DNA of 64,000 bases from an uncultured Litoreibacter sp. GTDB taxonomy: Bacteria; Pseudomonadota; Alphaproteobacteria; Rhodobacterales; Rhodobacteraceae. The notes under the pieces were generated by a model. It ran no database searches. It saw only the letters and a list, made by a program, of their open reading frames with translations, and was not told the origin of the DNA. Positions 19,446 to 27,907 of the stretch are shown here, one piece after another; position 1 is the first letter of the stretch, and every line of letters begins with the position of its first letter. The position numbers and the translations under genes are program-made. The DNA is taken from positions 558,001 to 622,000 of the forward strand of contig NZ_CANKWO010000002.1 of the NCBI RefSeq assembly GCF_947487515.1, written 5' to 3'.

Positions 19446-19958
19446 TTATGAGTTCTCCTTGAACGTCTTAAAATGAGATCGCATTTCGGGATCCATAATC
19501 TGTTCCAACACTTGGCGAAAACCTGCGACCGCTTCGGGGCCAGCATCGCGGTAAGCTGCACGCATTCGCCCGCGTTGCGCTTCCGATAACTCTTTCTCCA
19601 ACTCTTGACCCGATTCGGTTAAGTACAGGTGGCGTTCGCGGCGATCCTGCTTCCCCACGCGGCTTTCAACCAATCCGTCCTCTATCAAGGCGCGCAACAC
19701 ACGGTTCAATGATTGCTTGGTCACCCCCAGAATGTCGAGCAAGTTATTCACCGTATTCCCCGGGCTACGTTTGATGAAATGGATCGCTCGGTGGTGCGCG
19801 CGCCCGTAAGAATACTGCTGCAAAATGCGATCAGGGTCCGCCGTAAACCCGCGGTATGCAAAAAACATTGCCTCAATGCCGCGCCGCAACTGGTCGTCGG
19901 TTAAGAACAATAGGCCTTCACCACTGGTCGGCTTTTGACCTGCTCCTCGGTCTGGCAT
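19446..19958 (-). CDS. petP: MarR-family transcriptional regulator, PetP-like
   Basis: 170 aa. A winged-helix core is visible: NNLLDILGVTKQSLNRVLRA is the recognition helix region (about 75-95), followed by the wing ESRVGKQDRRERHLYLT, with dimerisation helices at both ends. AGGAG lies eight bases upstream of the ATG. It is the first gene of the petP-petR pair and the following operon. A 17-base perfect palindrome lies in its divergent promoter region with ilvE and could be its operator, though MarR regulators vary widely in sites. Confidence 0.85.
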   Translation of the reverse strand: MPDRGAGQKPTSGEGLLFLTDDQLRRGIEAMFFAYRGFTADPDRILQQYSYGRAHHRAIHFIKRSPGNTVNNLLDILGVTKQSLNRVLRALIEDGLVESRVGKQDRRERHLYLTESGQELEKELSEAQRGRMRAAYRDAGPEAVAGFRQVLEQIMDPEMRSHFKTFKENS

Positions 19959-20057
19959 GCGATTGCTCCTGCTTCATCCTGTTGGGTCGAGTTTATGTCA
20001 GCCTTGTTGACTTTCCAAGTATCGAATGGTAGCGATTCTACAGTTTTGAGAAATATT

Positions 20058-20074
20058 ATGTCCGAAACGGACAT
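20058..20074. promoter_or_regulatory. Perfect 17-bp palindrome in petP-ilvE promoter region
   Basis: ATGTCCG, three bases AAA, then CGGACAT. The arms match exactly over seven bases. The site lies 33 bases upstream of the ilvE start and about 100 upstream of petP, in the only gap between these divergent genes, as expected for an operator. Which protein binds is unknown. Confidence 0.55.
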
Positions 20075-20106
20075 GGTTTGCGCAAGAAGTGAAAAGGAAT
20101 GCGGGA

Positions 20107-20976
20107 ATGGCTGGTGGATATGACGATCGTGATGGCGTCATCTGGATGGATGGCAAGCTGGTGGACTGGCGCGGAGCGAACGTCCACATTCTGACTCACG
20201 GGTTGCATTACGCCTCCTCGGTCTTTGAGGGTGAACGCTGCTACAACGGCAAAATTTTCGAAAGCCGCAAGCACTCCGAACGCCTGTTGTATTCAGGCGA
20301 CCAGCTGGACATGCCGATCCCCTACACCGTGGATGAGATCGAAGCCGCCAAATACGAGGTTCTGAAAGCCAACAATCTGACGGACGCCTATGTGCGCGTG
20401 GTTTGCTGGCGGGGTGCAGGCGAAGACATGGGTGTCGCTTCTGCGAAAAACCCTGTGCGCATGGCCGTGGCTGCTTGGGAATGGGGGGCCTATTACGGCG
20501 ACGCCAAAATGAAAGGCGCGAAGCTGGACATCTCCAAGTGGAAACGCCCAAGCCCAGAGACCATCCCCTGTTTTGCAAAGGCCTCAGGTCTTTACATGAT
20601 ATGCACCATGTCCAAACATGCGGCAGAGGCCAAGGGCTGCTCTGATGCGATGATGTTCGACTACCGCGGCTACGTGGCCGAGGCGACAGGCGCAAATATG
20701 TTCTTTGTGAAGGACGGCGAAGTTCACACGCCCAAGCCTGATTGCTTCTTGAACGGCATCACCCGTCAAACCGTGTTGGGCATGCTGAAAGAACGCAACA
20801 TCACCGTGCATGAGCGCCACATTATGCCCGACGAATTGGAAAGCTTTGAGCAATGCTGGCTGACGGGCACGGCGGCAGAAGTGACGCCAGTTGGGTCTAT
20901 TGGCGACTACAACTTTGAAGTCGGCGCCATCGCACGCGACATCGCAGAAGGCTACGAGAAGCTGGTTCGGCTCTAA
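20107..20976 (+). CDS. ilvE: Branched-chain amino-acid aminotransferase
   Basis: 289 aa fold-type IV PLP enzyme interconverting Leu/Ile/Val and their 2-oxo acids with glutamate. HGLHYASSVFEGERCY (about 33-48) is the family N-terminal motif; the PLP lysine is in CFAKASGLYM (near 157); EATGANMFFV and GITRQTVL follow. AAGGA lies nine bases before the ATG at 20107, supporting this start over the ATG six codons earlier. Ends before a clear terminator hairpin. Confidence 0.95.
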   Translation: MAGGYDDRDGVIWMDGKLVDWRGANVHILTHGLHYASSVFEGERCYNGKIFESRKHSERLLYSGDQLDMPIPYTVDEIEAAKYEVLKANNLTDAYVRVVCWRGAGEDMGVASAKNPVRMAVAAWEWGAYYGDAKMKGAKLDISKWKRPSPETIPCFAKASGLYMICTMSKHAAEAKGCSDAMMFDYRGYVAEATGANMFFVKDGEVHTPKPDCFLNGITRQTVLGMLKERNITVHERHIMPDELESFEQCWLTGTAAEVTPVGSIGDYNFEVGAIARDIAEGYEKLVRL

Positions 20977-21010
20977 GCCTTGAACCCGCGCTCAATTCTA
21001 AAAAATTGCT

Positions 21011-21044
21011 GGGGCCGTACCGGATCTTTCGGTGCGGCCCTTTT
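21011..21044 (+). terminator. Terminator of ilvE
   Basis: A GC-rich stem of about 13 pairs (GGGCCGTACCGGA against TTCGGTGCGGCCC, allowing a G-U pair) with a short loop, followed directly by tttt. It lies 35 bases after the ilvE stop. The rest of the 20977-21226 gap shows no convincing gene. Confidence 0.85.
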
Positions 21045-21226
21045 GCGGCGCTGCAAAGCAAGGGTCGCTATGTTCGGACGGTCGCTCAGATGCAAGGCGA
21101 AGGCATAGCGCAAACCAGCGCGCGCGGCCGACGAGGATTGCTTGTCGAGGGCATGTCTCATGCAAGTATCTCCCTATCTGTGTAAGCGCACCATAGCACA
21201 AACTTGGCAGAACACCGAATGCCCCG

Positions 21227-21562
21227 CTAAAGCAGGTCTTTTACCATGCCAACTGCCCCCCAGAATACCCCGCGAACTTGCGGGAACGCGGCGAAGGCAA
21301 CCAACAGAATTTGCCCCCAGATGATCAGGTTCAATTGCCGCGCAAAGGGTTGTTTCACCGTCTTGTGGCGCAACCGCCGTTGCCCAAGCTTTGCCGCTGG
21401 GCTGCCTCCGACCATTGACCACATCAATAGGTTCGACTCGCTCACCCTGCGCCCGTTGGTTCGTGCGCGGCGTTTATCAATCGCGAAAAGTACGTAGGTC
21501 AGTAAGTTGACCAACCCCAAATAGGCCGCGAGGATTGCAAAGGGGAGCAGCGTATCTGGCAT
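21227..21562 (-). CDS. DUF1294 family membrane protein
   Basis: 111 aa. It contains the family pattern FAIDKRRARTNGRRVSESNL, then GG and a later KTVKQPFARQLNL segment, with hydrophobic helices at residues 5-27 and 85-105 and a central short one. The family is uncharacterised and sits in the inner membrane. It lies six bases after the upstream DMT-transporter stop and probably shares its transcript. Confidence 0.8.
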   Translation of the reverse strand: MPDTLLPFAILAAYLGLVNLLTYVLFAIDKRRARTNGRRVSESNLLMWSMVGGSPAAKLGQRRLRHKTVKQPFARQLNLIIWGQILLVAFAAFPQVRGVFWGAVGMVKDLL

Positions 21563-21568
21563 CTTTCG

Positions 21569-22513
21569 CTATCCCTGCGGCGTCATGGCTTTGCGCGCTT
21601 GTTTGCGCTCCTTGCCCAATCTGCCCTCTCGCCAGATGATCAAAATGCCTGCGCAAACGATCAAAGCGATGCCGATCAGCATCACGGCCGTCGGCACCTC
21701 GGCGAAGACAAAATAGCCAATTGCAAGCGCCAGCAGGATTGAAAAATACTCAAACGGCGCAACCACAGAGGCATCCGCATACCGGTAGCTTGAAGTCAGG
21801 AAAATCTGCCCGATCCCACCGCACACCCCAGCCCCAACCAAAGCCGCCGCTTCTGTCATCGTTGGCCACACCCACCCGAATGGCAGCGTCAGCAGCGACA
21901 AAACCGAAGCCGTGCAGGCAAACCAGAACACAATGGCGGAAGTGGGTTCGGACATGGTGAGTTTGCGCACAAAGACATGCGCCAAACCGGCCATAACCGC
22001 AGAGCCGAAGGCCAATATCGCACCGATCGCAAGGAACGGGTCCGCCCCCGCATTGGAAAATGCAGACAGACGGGGCGACATAATGATCAACACCCCAATC
22101 ATCCCCAAGGCCACTGCAGTAAGGCGAAATGCGCGGACCTGCTCGCCCAGAAACATCGCCGCAAAGATCACCACCAAAACGGGTTGGGCATATTGAATGG
22201 CCTTAACTTCTGACAGCGGCAGCAAGCCCAGTGCAGCGAACCCCATCGACATGGCGGTCACCCCCACCAACCCGCGCCAGAAATGACCCATAGGATTGCT
22301 GGTCTTCAAGCCGGATCGCAACTCCCCGCGCAGGGCAATCCAGCCCAAGATGATTGGCAAACCGAAGAAAGACCGAAAGAACACCGCCTCTCCGGGTGGC
22401 ACGCGAACGGAGGCAATTTTTATCAGCGTCGCCATTCCCATGAAGAAGACAACAGCCCCAAGCTTCGACAGGATCGCGACAGTCACATTGGGCTTGGGGG
22501 CTGGAGCAACCAT
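21569..22513 (-). CDS. DMT-superfamily (EamA) transporter
   Basis: 314 aa with about ten hydrophobic helices in two repeated EamA halves (about 10-145 and 155-290). Early helices carry PPGEAVFFRSFFGLPII and the first half ends FLGEQVRAFRLTAVALGMIGVLI, both typical of EamA repeats; the second half repeats the PFEYFSILLALAIGYFVFAE pattern. Substrate unknown; relatives export metabolites or amino acids. It begins immediately after the HupE-like gene stop, so the three minus-strand genes are likely one operon. Confidence 0.88.
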   Translation of the reverse strand: MVAPAPKPNVTVAILSKLGAVVFFMGMATLIKIASVRVPPGEAVFFRSFFGLPIILGWIALRGELRSGLKTSNPMGHFWRGLVGVTAMSMGFAALGLLPLSEVKAIQYAQPVLVVIFAAMFLGEQVRAFRLTAVALGMIGVLIIMSPRLSAFSNAGADPFLAIGAILAFGSAVMAGLAHVFVRKLTMSEPTSAIVFWFACTASVLSLLTLPFGWVWPTMTEAAALVGAGVCGGIGQIFLTSSYRYADASVVAPFEYFSILLALAIGYFVFAEVPTAVMLIGIALIVCAGILIIWREGRLGKERKQARKAMTPQG

Positions 22514-23665
22514 CTAAAGGAACACGCGTTCTATCGCCCAGTAAGCACCGACAATCGCGATAAAGACGGACGCAGGGATCGAGATGCGCGCGCGGTACCA
22601 TGGCTTTTTGCCAAACCACAGCCCCACCGCCAGAAAGGCTAGCGCTATGACGGCCAGCTGGCCGACCTCCACCCCAACGTTAAACCCGATGAGCCCCACA
22701 ACAAAGCGCCCGGGGGCAAGACCAAACTCCCCCAGAACCGACGCGAAGCCCAACCCGTGCAACAATCCAAAGGCGAAAATTATCACAGGGCGCCACCATG
22801 TGACGCGACTGGTAAAGATATTTTCGACCGCGACGTAAACAATCGAGGCCGCGATCAACGGCTCGACGATCGCAGGGTTTACCGCGACATACCCCAGACT
22901 GGCCAACGCCAAAGTGATGGTATGGGCCACGGTAAAAACGGTGACCTGCGTGATCAAAGGGCGCAGATGCACCGATAGGAAAAACAGGCCCAGCACAAAC
23001 AGAATGTGATCAAGGCCTTTGGGAATAATGTGGTCAAAGCCCACACCAATGTACCGCAAGAAAACCGCGACAGCACTTTCGGTGACGGCCCCCGCACGCG
23101 GCAATGGATCGCTCAGCTCACCATTTGCCAAATATCCCGCATAGGATGCTTCATCCCCCCCCGCCTGACGCACAATGATCGGCCCGTTTGCGGCATCCCA
23201 GCCAATCCGCAGATCACTTTGATCCGAAGGCAAAGCGCCCCTCAGGATAACATTCGTATCGCGCGGCAATTCCGCATTCGGCTGAAAGACCACATCCACT
23301 TGCATCAGCTCAAGCTCAACAGGCGCCTCGCCAGACAGAACGGTAATCCGTTGCGCGATTTCCGGCCAAGCGGCCCGAAAGGCATCGGCCACCAAGTTTG
23401 GCGTCAACGACCGCAGCGCATCATATTTGTCGGCTTCGGGCGCGTCGTTGGTATCTTGCAGCCCTTCCAAGTCCAGACCGGCGATCAAAGGCTCTGCCGT
23501 TAGACGTATGGAAAGTTCAATGGCGTCCTCTTCAAAGGCCACATCAGCAATGGCTGGCCTGATTTCATGCGCTGAGGCGAAAGACGACATTGTGAACATT
23601 GCCAACATTGACATCACACCCAGTTGGGTCAGCATGTGTTTCAACGTCTTCAAAGGATTTGCCAT
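22514..23665 (-). CDS. HupE/UreJ-type membrane protein with periplasmic N-terminal domain
   Basis: 383 aa. A signal peptide ends at FASA, so the mature protein should start HEIRPAIADV. About 170 periplasmic residues follow, then the HupE-like membrane domain with GFDHIIPKGLDHILFVLG (histidine-rich helix, about residue 215), AHTITLALA and LLHGLGFASVLGE. The family is linked to nickel or other metal uptake, but the function of this long form is not established. The chosen ATG overlaps the start codon of the divergent DUF4198 gene by two bases and lacks a strong ribosome site; a later start (MLTQLG) is possible. Confidence 0.8.
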   Translation of the reverse strand: MANPLKTLKHMLTQLGVMSMLAMFTMSSFASAHEIRPAIADVAFEEDAIELSIRLTAEPLIAGLDLEGLQDTNDAPEADKYDALRSLTPNLVADAFRAAWPEIAQRITVLSGEAPVELELMQVDVVFQPNAELPRDTNVILRGALPSDQSDLRIGWDAANGPIIVRQAGGDEASYAGYLANGELSDPLPRAGAVTESAVAVFLRYIGVGFDHIIPKGLDHILFVLGLFFLSVHLRPLITQVTVFTVAHTITLALASLGYVAVNPAIVEPLIAASIVYVAVENIFTSRVTWWRPVIIFAFGLLHGLGFASVLGEFGLAPGRFVVGLIGFNVGVEVGQLAVIALAFLAVGLWFGKKPWYRARISIPASVFIAIVGAYWAIERVFL

Positions 23666-24467
23666 GTCGTACCGCCGTATCTGTATCTTCGCCGCTTGGG
23701 TGATGTGGACAACCACCGCGCAGGCACATGAATTTTGGATCTCTCCCGAGGCATACGTGACCCCGAAAGGCGGCGAGGTTCAAGCCCATCTTCGCATCGG
23801 TCAGGAGTTTGACGGCGCGGCCTATGTCTACAACCCCAATCGGTTTGAACGGTTTGAGCTGATCGCCGGCTCTCTGCGCTTGCCAGTGGCGGGCCGACTG
23901 GGCGACACCCCTGCGCTGAACATGCCCGCACCGGCAAACGGCTTAATCACCATTGTTCACGAAACCGACGATAGCCAGCTCAGCTACCAAGGCATGGAAA
24001 AATTTGCCAAATTCGCCAAGCACAAAGATTTTGAATGGGCCATTCAAAGCCACATTGACCGCGGGCTGCCCACCGATCGGTTTACAGAGCAATATCGCCG
24101 CTTTGCAAAGAGCCTGATTGCCGTAGGAGATGGCGCCGGATCCGACACAGAAGCTGGCCTGAAAACCGAGATCGTTGCCCTAACCAACCCCTATACGAAC
24201 ACCGAAGACCAGTTTTCCGTGAAGGTTCTGATGGACGGAAAGCCGCGCGCGGACGCTCAAATAGAACTGTTTGAAAAGGGATCAGATGGCGAAGTGGCCA
24301 TCACCTTGCACCGCACAAATGCAAACGGAATTGGCACCTTCCCGATTAAACGGGGACATGAGTATCTGGTAGATGCCGTGGAACTTTTGCCGCTGAACCT
24401 TGGCGACCCCGCGACAACGCCGGTTTGGTTCTCGCTTTGGGCGTCTTTGACGTTTCACGTACCTTAA
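23664..24467 (+). CDS. Secreted DUF4198 family protein
   Basis: 267 aa. Signal peptide MSYRRICIFAAWVMWTTTAQA, with the mature N-terminus beginning HEFWISPEAY, the usual start of DUF4198 proteins. A C-terminal beta-sandwich domain follows (VKVLMDGKPRADAQIELF, about 185-260). AAAGGA lies eight bases before the ATG and decides the start. DUF4198 proteins are periplasmic and often lie near metal transporters; here it is divergent from the HupE-like gene, which also exposes an N-terminal His-Glu. Metal handling is inference. Confidence 0.82.
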   Translation: MSYRRICIFAAWVMWTTTAQAHEFWISPEAYVTPKGGEVQAHLRIGQEFDGAAYVYNPNRFERFELIAGSLRLPVAGRLGDTPALNMPAPANGLITIVHETDDSQLSYQGMEKFAKFAKHKDFEWAIQSHIDRGLPTDRFTEQYRRFAKSLIAVGDGAGSDTEAGLKTEIVALTNPYTNTEDQFSVKVLMDGKPRADAQIELFEKGSDGEVAITLHRTNANGIGTFPIKRGHEYLVDAVELLPLNLGDPATTPVWFSLWASLTFHVP

Positions 24468-24515
24468 AGGTGCGACGACTTTTCAGGACAGTTTCTAGGG
24501 GGCTAAAACAGCAAA

Positions 24516-24551
24516 AGCCCCCAACCTGGGTATCAGGTTGGGGGCTCTTTT
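24516..24551. terminator. Strong terminator after DUF4198 gene
   Basis: A perfect 13-pair stem, AGCCCCCAACCTG (24516-24528) with CAGGTTGGGGGCT (24534-24546), a five-base loop and then ctttt. The preceding aaaa run means it could also act from the other strand. The following 195 bases up to the DUF2794 start show only its presumed promoter and no other gene I can support. Confidence 0.92.
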
Positions 24552-24746
24552 CTGGTAGCACCCGGCACGGCGATCTGGGTGGGGGCTGATCACACCGCGT
24601 CGGGCTTGAGACTAAACTCGCTACAGGTTCTGTATCGCGGCCAACTGCGGCGGGTTCAGGGACGGCCTGTGGTTATGCATAGGCCATCCAAAGGCTTTTT
24701 GAAGGCAGGGCTTGATTTGAAGAGAAACGCGGCCCACCATATCAGC

Positions 24747-25088
24747 ATGAAGCCAAACAACCCGATCCCCTTCCGCCACAGTCAGTCCGATAAAGTCGCG
24801 TTTCAGCGGCGCGAACTGGGTGACATTCTTACTGTTTATGGCCGCATGGTCGCCGCCGGAGAATGGCGCGACTACGGCATTGCAATGCTGAAGGACGTGG
24901 CAGTGTTCTCCATTTTCAAACGCGCCGCGGAGAACCCGATCTACCGCATCGAAAAGCGCCCCAAACTGGCGACCAAGCAGCAAACCTATGCGGTGCTTGG
25001 CATGGATGGGCGCGTGTTGAAACGCGGGGCGGACTTAAAGCAAGTCTTGCGCGTCCTAGAGAAAAAGATGATCCGCGCGGTGGATTAA
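24747..25088 (+). CDS. DUF2794 domain protein
   Basis: 113 aa. Conserved features of this small alphaproteobacterial family are FQRRELGDILTVYGRMVAAG, EWRDYGIA and AVFSIFKRAAENPIYRIEKRP, a basic globular domain probably cytosolic and of unknown role. The start at 24747 fits the family length; the frame stays open further upstream with weaker candidates. It ends interlocked with the stop of the convergent NlpC/P60 gene. Confidence 0.82.
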   Translation: MKPNNPIPFRHSQSDKVAFQRRELGDILTVYGRMVAAGEWRDYGIAMLKDVAVFSIFKRAAENPIYRIEKRPKLATKQQTYAVLGMDGRVLKRGADLKQVLRVLEKKMIRAVD

Positions 25089-25912
25089 ATCCGTTTCACC
25101 GAGGTGACCGGCCCACCACCTGCCGCCTCTATTCTGGCGATGGCATTTGACAAAGGCTCATAGGCGACAGCCATATGGTGCGCATTGGCGTGGATGATCA
25201 TATTGTCCCCCGAGACCAAGGCTACATGGCCTTTCCAAAACACCAAGTCGCCTCTTTGCGCCTTGCTCAGGTCCACTGGCTGGCCCAGCTCGGCCTCTTG
25301 CATATCGCTATCGCGCGAGCATTCCAGCCCGCAACACCGCCACGACACTTGCACCAAACCGGAACAATCAATGCCATGGCGCGTGCCACCGCCCCACAGA
25401 TAAGGCGTGCCCAAATGCAAATCCGCGATGGTAACGGGATCGTCCATTCGGTGAGATATCGGCAGCAGATGCATCGTTGGCACAAAGCCGCCATTTGACA
25501 GCCGAGACCAGCTGCCTTCCTCGTCCATGACTTGCACCTCGGAGCCCAAGTATAGCCCGCCATTGTTCATCAACTTCATGTTGGGGCCAGGATAGATATG
25601 TGTGAACGGCATGGCGACCCAATGGGTGACATCATGCGGACGATCCAGAAGGCTTTCGTTCACGTATCCGCAGTAGCCGTCATGCGCGGCCTGCCCGAAG
25701 GCAAACCCCCCGCGGCGCTCGTATACGGTAAACATATCGCCATAGATCAGTTGCGAGGTGCGGCGGCCCTCCGGCTTGCCTGTGATGTCCGCAAAGGCCG
25801 CGCCGCATTGCGTTTCCTCACCATCCGCGAAATTGGGCGACTCGATCAACCCTCGAAGATGGCTGGATGCGATCCGCCCGTTTGCGGGTGTAATACGGGG
25901 ATCATGGCTCAT
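25085..25912 (-). CDS. NlpC/P60 family cell-wall peptidase with SH3-like domains
   Basis: 275 aa. N-terminal SH3-like region (about 30-150, with SQLIYGDMFTVYERRGG), then the papain-like NlpC/P60 domain: catalytic Cys in HGIDCSGLVQ near 183, His in KGHVALVSGD near 232, and a third polar residue in HANAHHMAV. Such enzymes hydrolyse gamma-D-Glu-diaminopimelate bonds in peptidoglycan peptides. No signal peptide is visible, so it may act on recycled muropeptides in the cytosol (inference). It overlaps the upstream aminopeptidase gene by four bases, consistent with murein-peptide salvage. Confidence 0.9.
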   Translation of the reverse strand: MSHDPRITPANGRIASSHLRGLIESPNFADGEETQCGAAFADITGKPEGRRTSQLIYGDMFTVYERRGGFAFGQAAHDGYCGYVNESLLDRPHDVTHWVAMPFTHIYPGPNMKLMNNGGLYLGSEVQVMDEEGSWSRLSNGGFVPTMHLLPISHRMDDPVTIADLHLGTPYLWGGGTRHGIDCSGLVQVSWRCCGLECSRDSDMQEAELGQPVDLSKAQRGDLVFWKGHVALVSGDNMIIHANAHHMAVAYEPLSNAIARIEAAGGGPVTSVKRI

Positions 25913-27306
25913 AGGTTCAAGGCCTTTGGTAGGGCGTCCAATATTGCGCGCGCGCCCATTCCGACACCGCCCTTTGGCCGCGCGGGTGCGGGTGCGGGTT
26001 GCCAGCCATAGATGTCAAAATGTGCAAACCGTGGGGTGTTGGACACAAAGCGCCGCAAGAACAGCGCCGCGGTGATCGTCCCTGCAAAGCCCCCCTTCGG
26101 CGCATTGTCGAGATCGGCTATTCCTGGCTCGATCATCGTCTCGTAGGGATCATGGAACGGTAACTCCCAGACCGGATCTTGCACCTTCTGCGCCGCCTCT
26201 CGCAGGGCATTGGCGAAGGCCGCATCATCGGTGAAGAACGGCGAAATGTCAGGACCAACAGCAACACGCGCAGCACCGGTTAAAGTGGCCATGCAGATCA
26301 TCAAATCAGGCGGCGTCTCATCGGCAAGGGCCAAAGCGTCTGCGAGGACAAGGCGGCCTTCCGCATCGGTGTTGTTCACCTCAACGGTGAGCCCCTTGCG
26401 AGAGGTAAGAATATCTTGCGGGCGGAAGGCATTGCCATCAATCGAGTTTTCAACGGCGGGGATCAAAACACGCAGCTGCAATTTCAAACCCAGCGCCATG
26501 ATCATATGGGCCAACCCAAGAACCGTGGCACTGCCACCCATGTCCTTTTTCATCAACCCCATAGACGCGCCGGGCTTGATGTTCAGCCCACCGGTGTCAA
26601 AGCAAACGCCCTTGCCCACCAGCACCAGCGTCGGACCAGCCTTGCCCCATGTCATATCAATCAATCGGGGCGCGGTAATCGAAGCGCGGCCCACCGTGTG
26701 GATCATGGGAAAATTCTGCTCCAGCAAGGCATCGCCGGTTATCACGTTGATCGCCGCATCATGCGCTGCCGCCACGTGGCGCGCCGCGGCTTCCAACTTG
26801 TCAGGGCCCATGTCAGAGGCAGGTGTGTTGATCAGATCGCGGGTCAGGGCCTCGCCTGCAGCGATGCTTTCAAGGCGGGATTGATCCACCCCATCGGGGC
26901 AAACAAGACGTGCATCATGGGGAGGTTGGGCGCGGTAGGTTTCGAATTTGTACTGTGACAAAAGCCAACCTAATGCATGTTCCTCAAGGTCTTCAGAGCT
27001 GTGGGAACTCGCCAGATTATATATGCCAGCGGGCAATTTGGCTGCGCCAGAAGCCAGTGTAAAACGGCCCCGCGCGCGGGTGGTATCATCCCCCAAACCC
27101 GCCAATGCCAGCGACACGTTTCCTTCGGCATTGGGCACCACACATATAGCGCCGGCACCCGCCTTGAACCCCTGCGCCGTGACCCAGCGCTGCACGTGAT
27201 CGGCCTGCGCGGCCAGCCAATCGTTCAATTCGTCTGCCTTAAGGGCAAATAACGAAATCGCGTCGTCGCTGGGTGCGGCGAACTTGAGCCGAGTGAAGTC
27301 TAACAT
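25909..27306 (-). CDS. Leucyl aminopeptidase family (M17) protein
   Basis: 465 aa di-metal aminopeptidase. The metal-binding segments VGKGVCFDTGGLNIK (near 230), MKKDMGGSA and NTDAEGRLVLADAL (near 312) are complete. The divergent N-terminal domain is the one seen in the proteobacterial 'PepB-like' group rather than PepA. It likely trims N-terminal residues of peptides in the cytosol. The four-base overlap with the NlpC/P60 gene suggests the two act on the same peptides, the endopeptidase first and the aminopeptidase next. Confidence 0.92.
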   Translation of the reverse strand: MLDFTRLKFAAPSDDAISLFALKADELNDWLAAQADHVQRWVTAQGFKAGAGAICVVPNAEGNVSLALAGLGDDTTRARGRFTLASGAAKLPAGIYNLASSHSSEDLEEHALGWLLSQYKFETYRAQPPHDARLVCPDGVDQSRLESIAAGEALTRDLINTPASDMGPDKLEAAARHVAAAHDAAINVITGDALLEQNFPMIHTVGRASITAPRLIDMTWGKAGPTLVLVGKGVCFDTGGLNIKPGASMGLMKKDMGGSATVLGLAHMIMALGLKLQLRVLIPAVENSIDGNAFRPQDILTSRKGLTVEVNNTDAEGRLVLADALALADETPPDLMICMATLTGAARVAVGPDISPFFTDDAAFANALREAAQKVQDPVWELPFHDPYETMIEPGIADLDNAPKGGFAGTITAALFLRRFVSNTPRFAHFDIYGWQPAPAPARPKGGVGMGARAILDALPKALNL

Positions 27307-27382
27307 TTTGAGTGCCCTGTTTTTGCGCCCGTAGCCTAATGGTTACGGCGCGATCCGCAAGAGCACTCCGCTGCTTATATGG

Positions 27383-27763
27383 CTAGCCAGGCAAATCTTG
27401 CATATCCCAAACCGCACTGAGCGACCGGTCCGCGATCCGGCGCAAACGGAACAACGTCGCCGCCAAGGGCACCCCTTCGCGATTGCGCCCGCAGCTTGCG
27501 ACATCCTCGGCCACGCGGGCGAAGGTTGTCATCCCAATTTTATTCGCTGTCTCAACCAGCAAATTTGCCTTTTGCGCCAAAAGCTCCACCTCGCCACGCA
27601 GATACGCGTCCTCTACTTCGACGATGCCGTTGGCAAGGTCTTCCATCGTGCTGGTGATCATGGCCTCGGCAGTTGCCTCCCCAAGTGACACACAAAGTTC
27701 GACCAACCTATCTGGATCAACCCGCACAGGTTCGCGCATTTCAAGTTTAACGACATCTAGCAT
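27383..27763 (-). CDS. Small helical protein, possible HPt-like fold lacking the histidine
   Basis: 126 aa if it begins MLDVVKLEM at 27763; in-frame ATGs lie at 27775 and further upstream, so the N-terminus is uncertain. The protein is almost all helix. One segment, LVETANKIGMTTFARVAEDV, resembles the helix following the active histidine of HPt domains (compare GSAANLGFESFRKLCETS in the HPt protein at 4186-4488), but the position equivalent to the histidine is Asn. I do not recognise a named family. It stands alone, divergent from the carbonic anhydrase. Confidence 0.6.
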   Translation of the reverse strand: MLDVVKLEMREPVRVDPDRLVELCVSLGEATAEAMITSTMEDLANGIVEVEDAYLRGEVELLAQKANLLVETANKIGMTTFARVAEDVASCGRNREGVPLAATLFRLRRIADRSLSAVWDMQDLPG

Positions 27764-27907
27764 AGTACACCCCATTTCATGTGCCCCCTTAACGCACATG
27801 TTCAACTTCACAGCCGGACCTGAACAAACTCTTTCCCCCCCGCGCATATTTCCCTCGAATTTCGACTCAATTGTCCTTACACAGGCCCGAACTAAAGGAG
27901 ACCCGAT

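Noticed and set aside
20973-21161. 62-codon minus-strand frame (MRHALDKQSS...) downstream of ilvE, with GGGAG ahead of its ATG
   Set aside because: It runs through the ilvE terminator hairpin and into the ilvE stop codon and has no recognisable domain; the hairpin explains the sequence better.
27325-27365. tRNA-like stretch (GCGCCCGTAGCCTAATGGTTACGGCGC) between the aminopeptidase and the next gene
   Set aside because: It resembles an acceptor plus D-arm start, but there is no anticodon stem-loop or T-arm (no GGTTCGA-type sequence) in the following bases, so it is not a tRNA.
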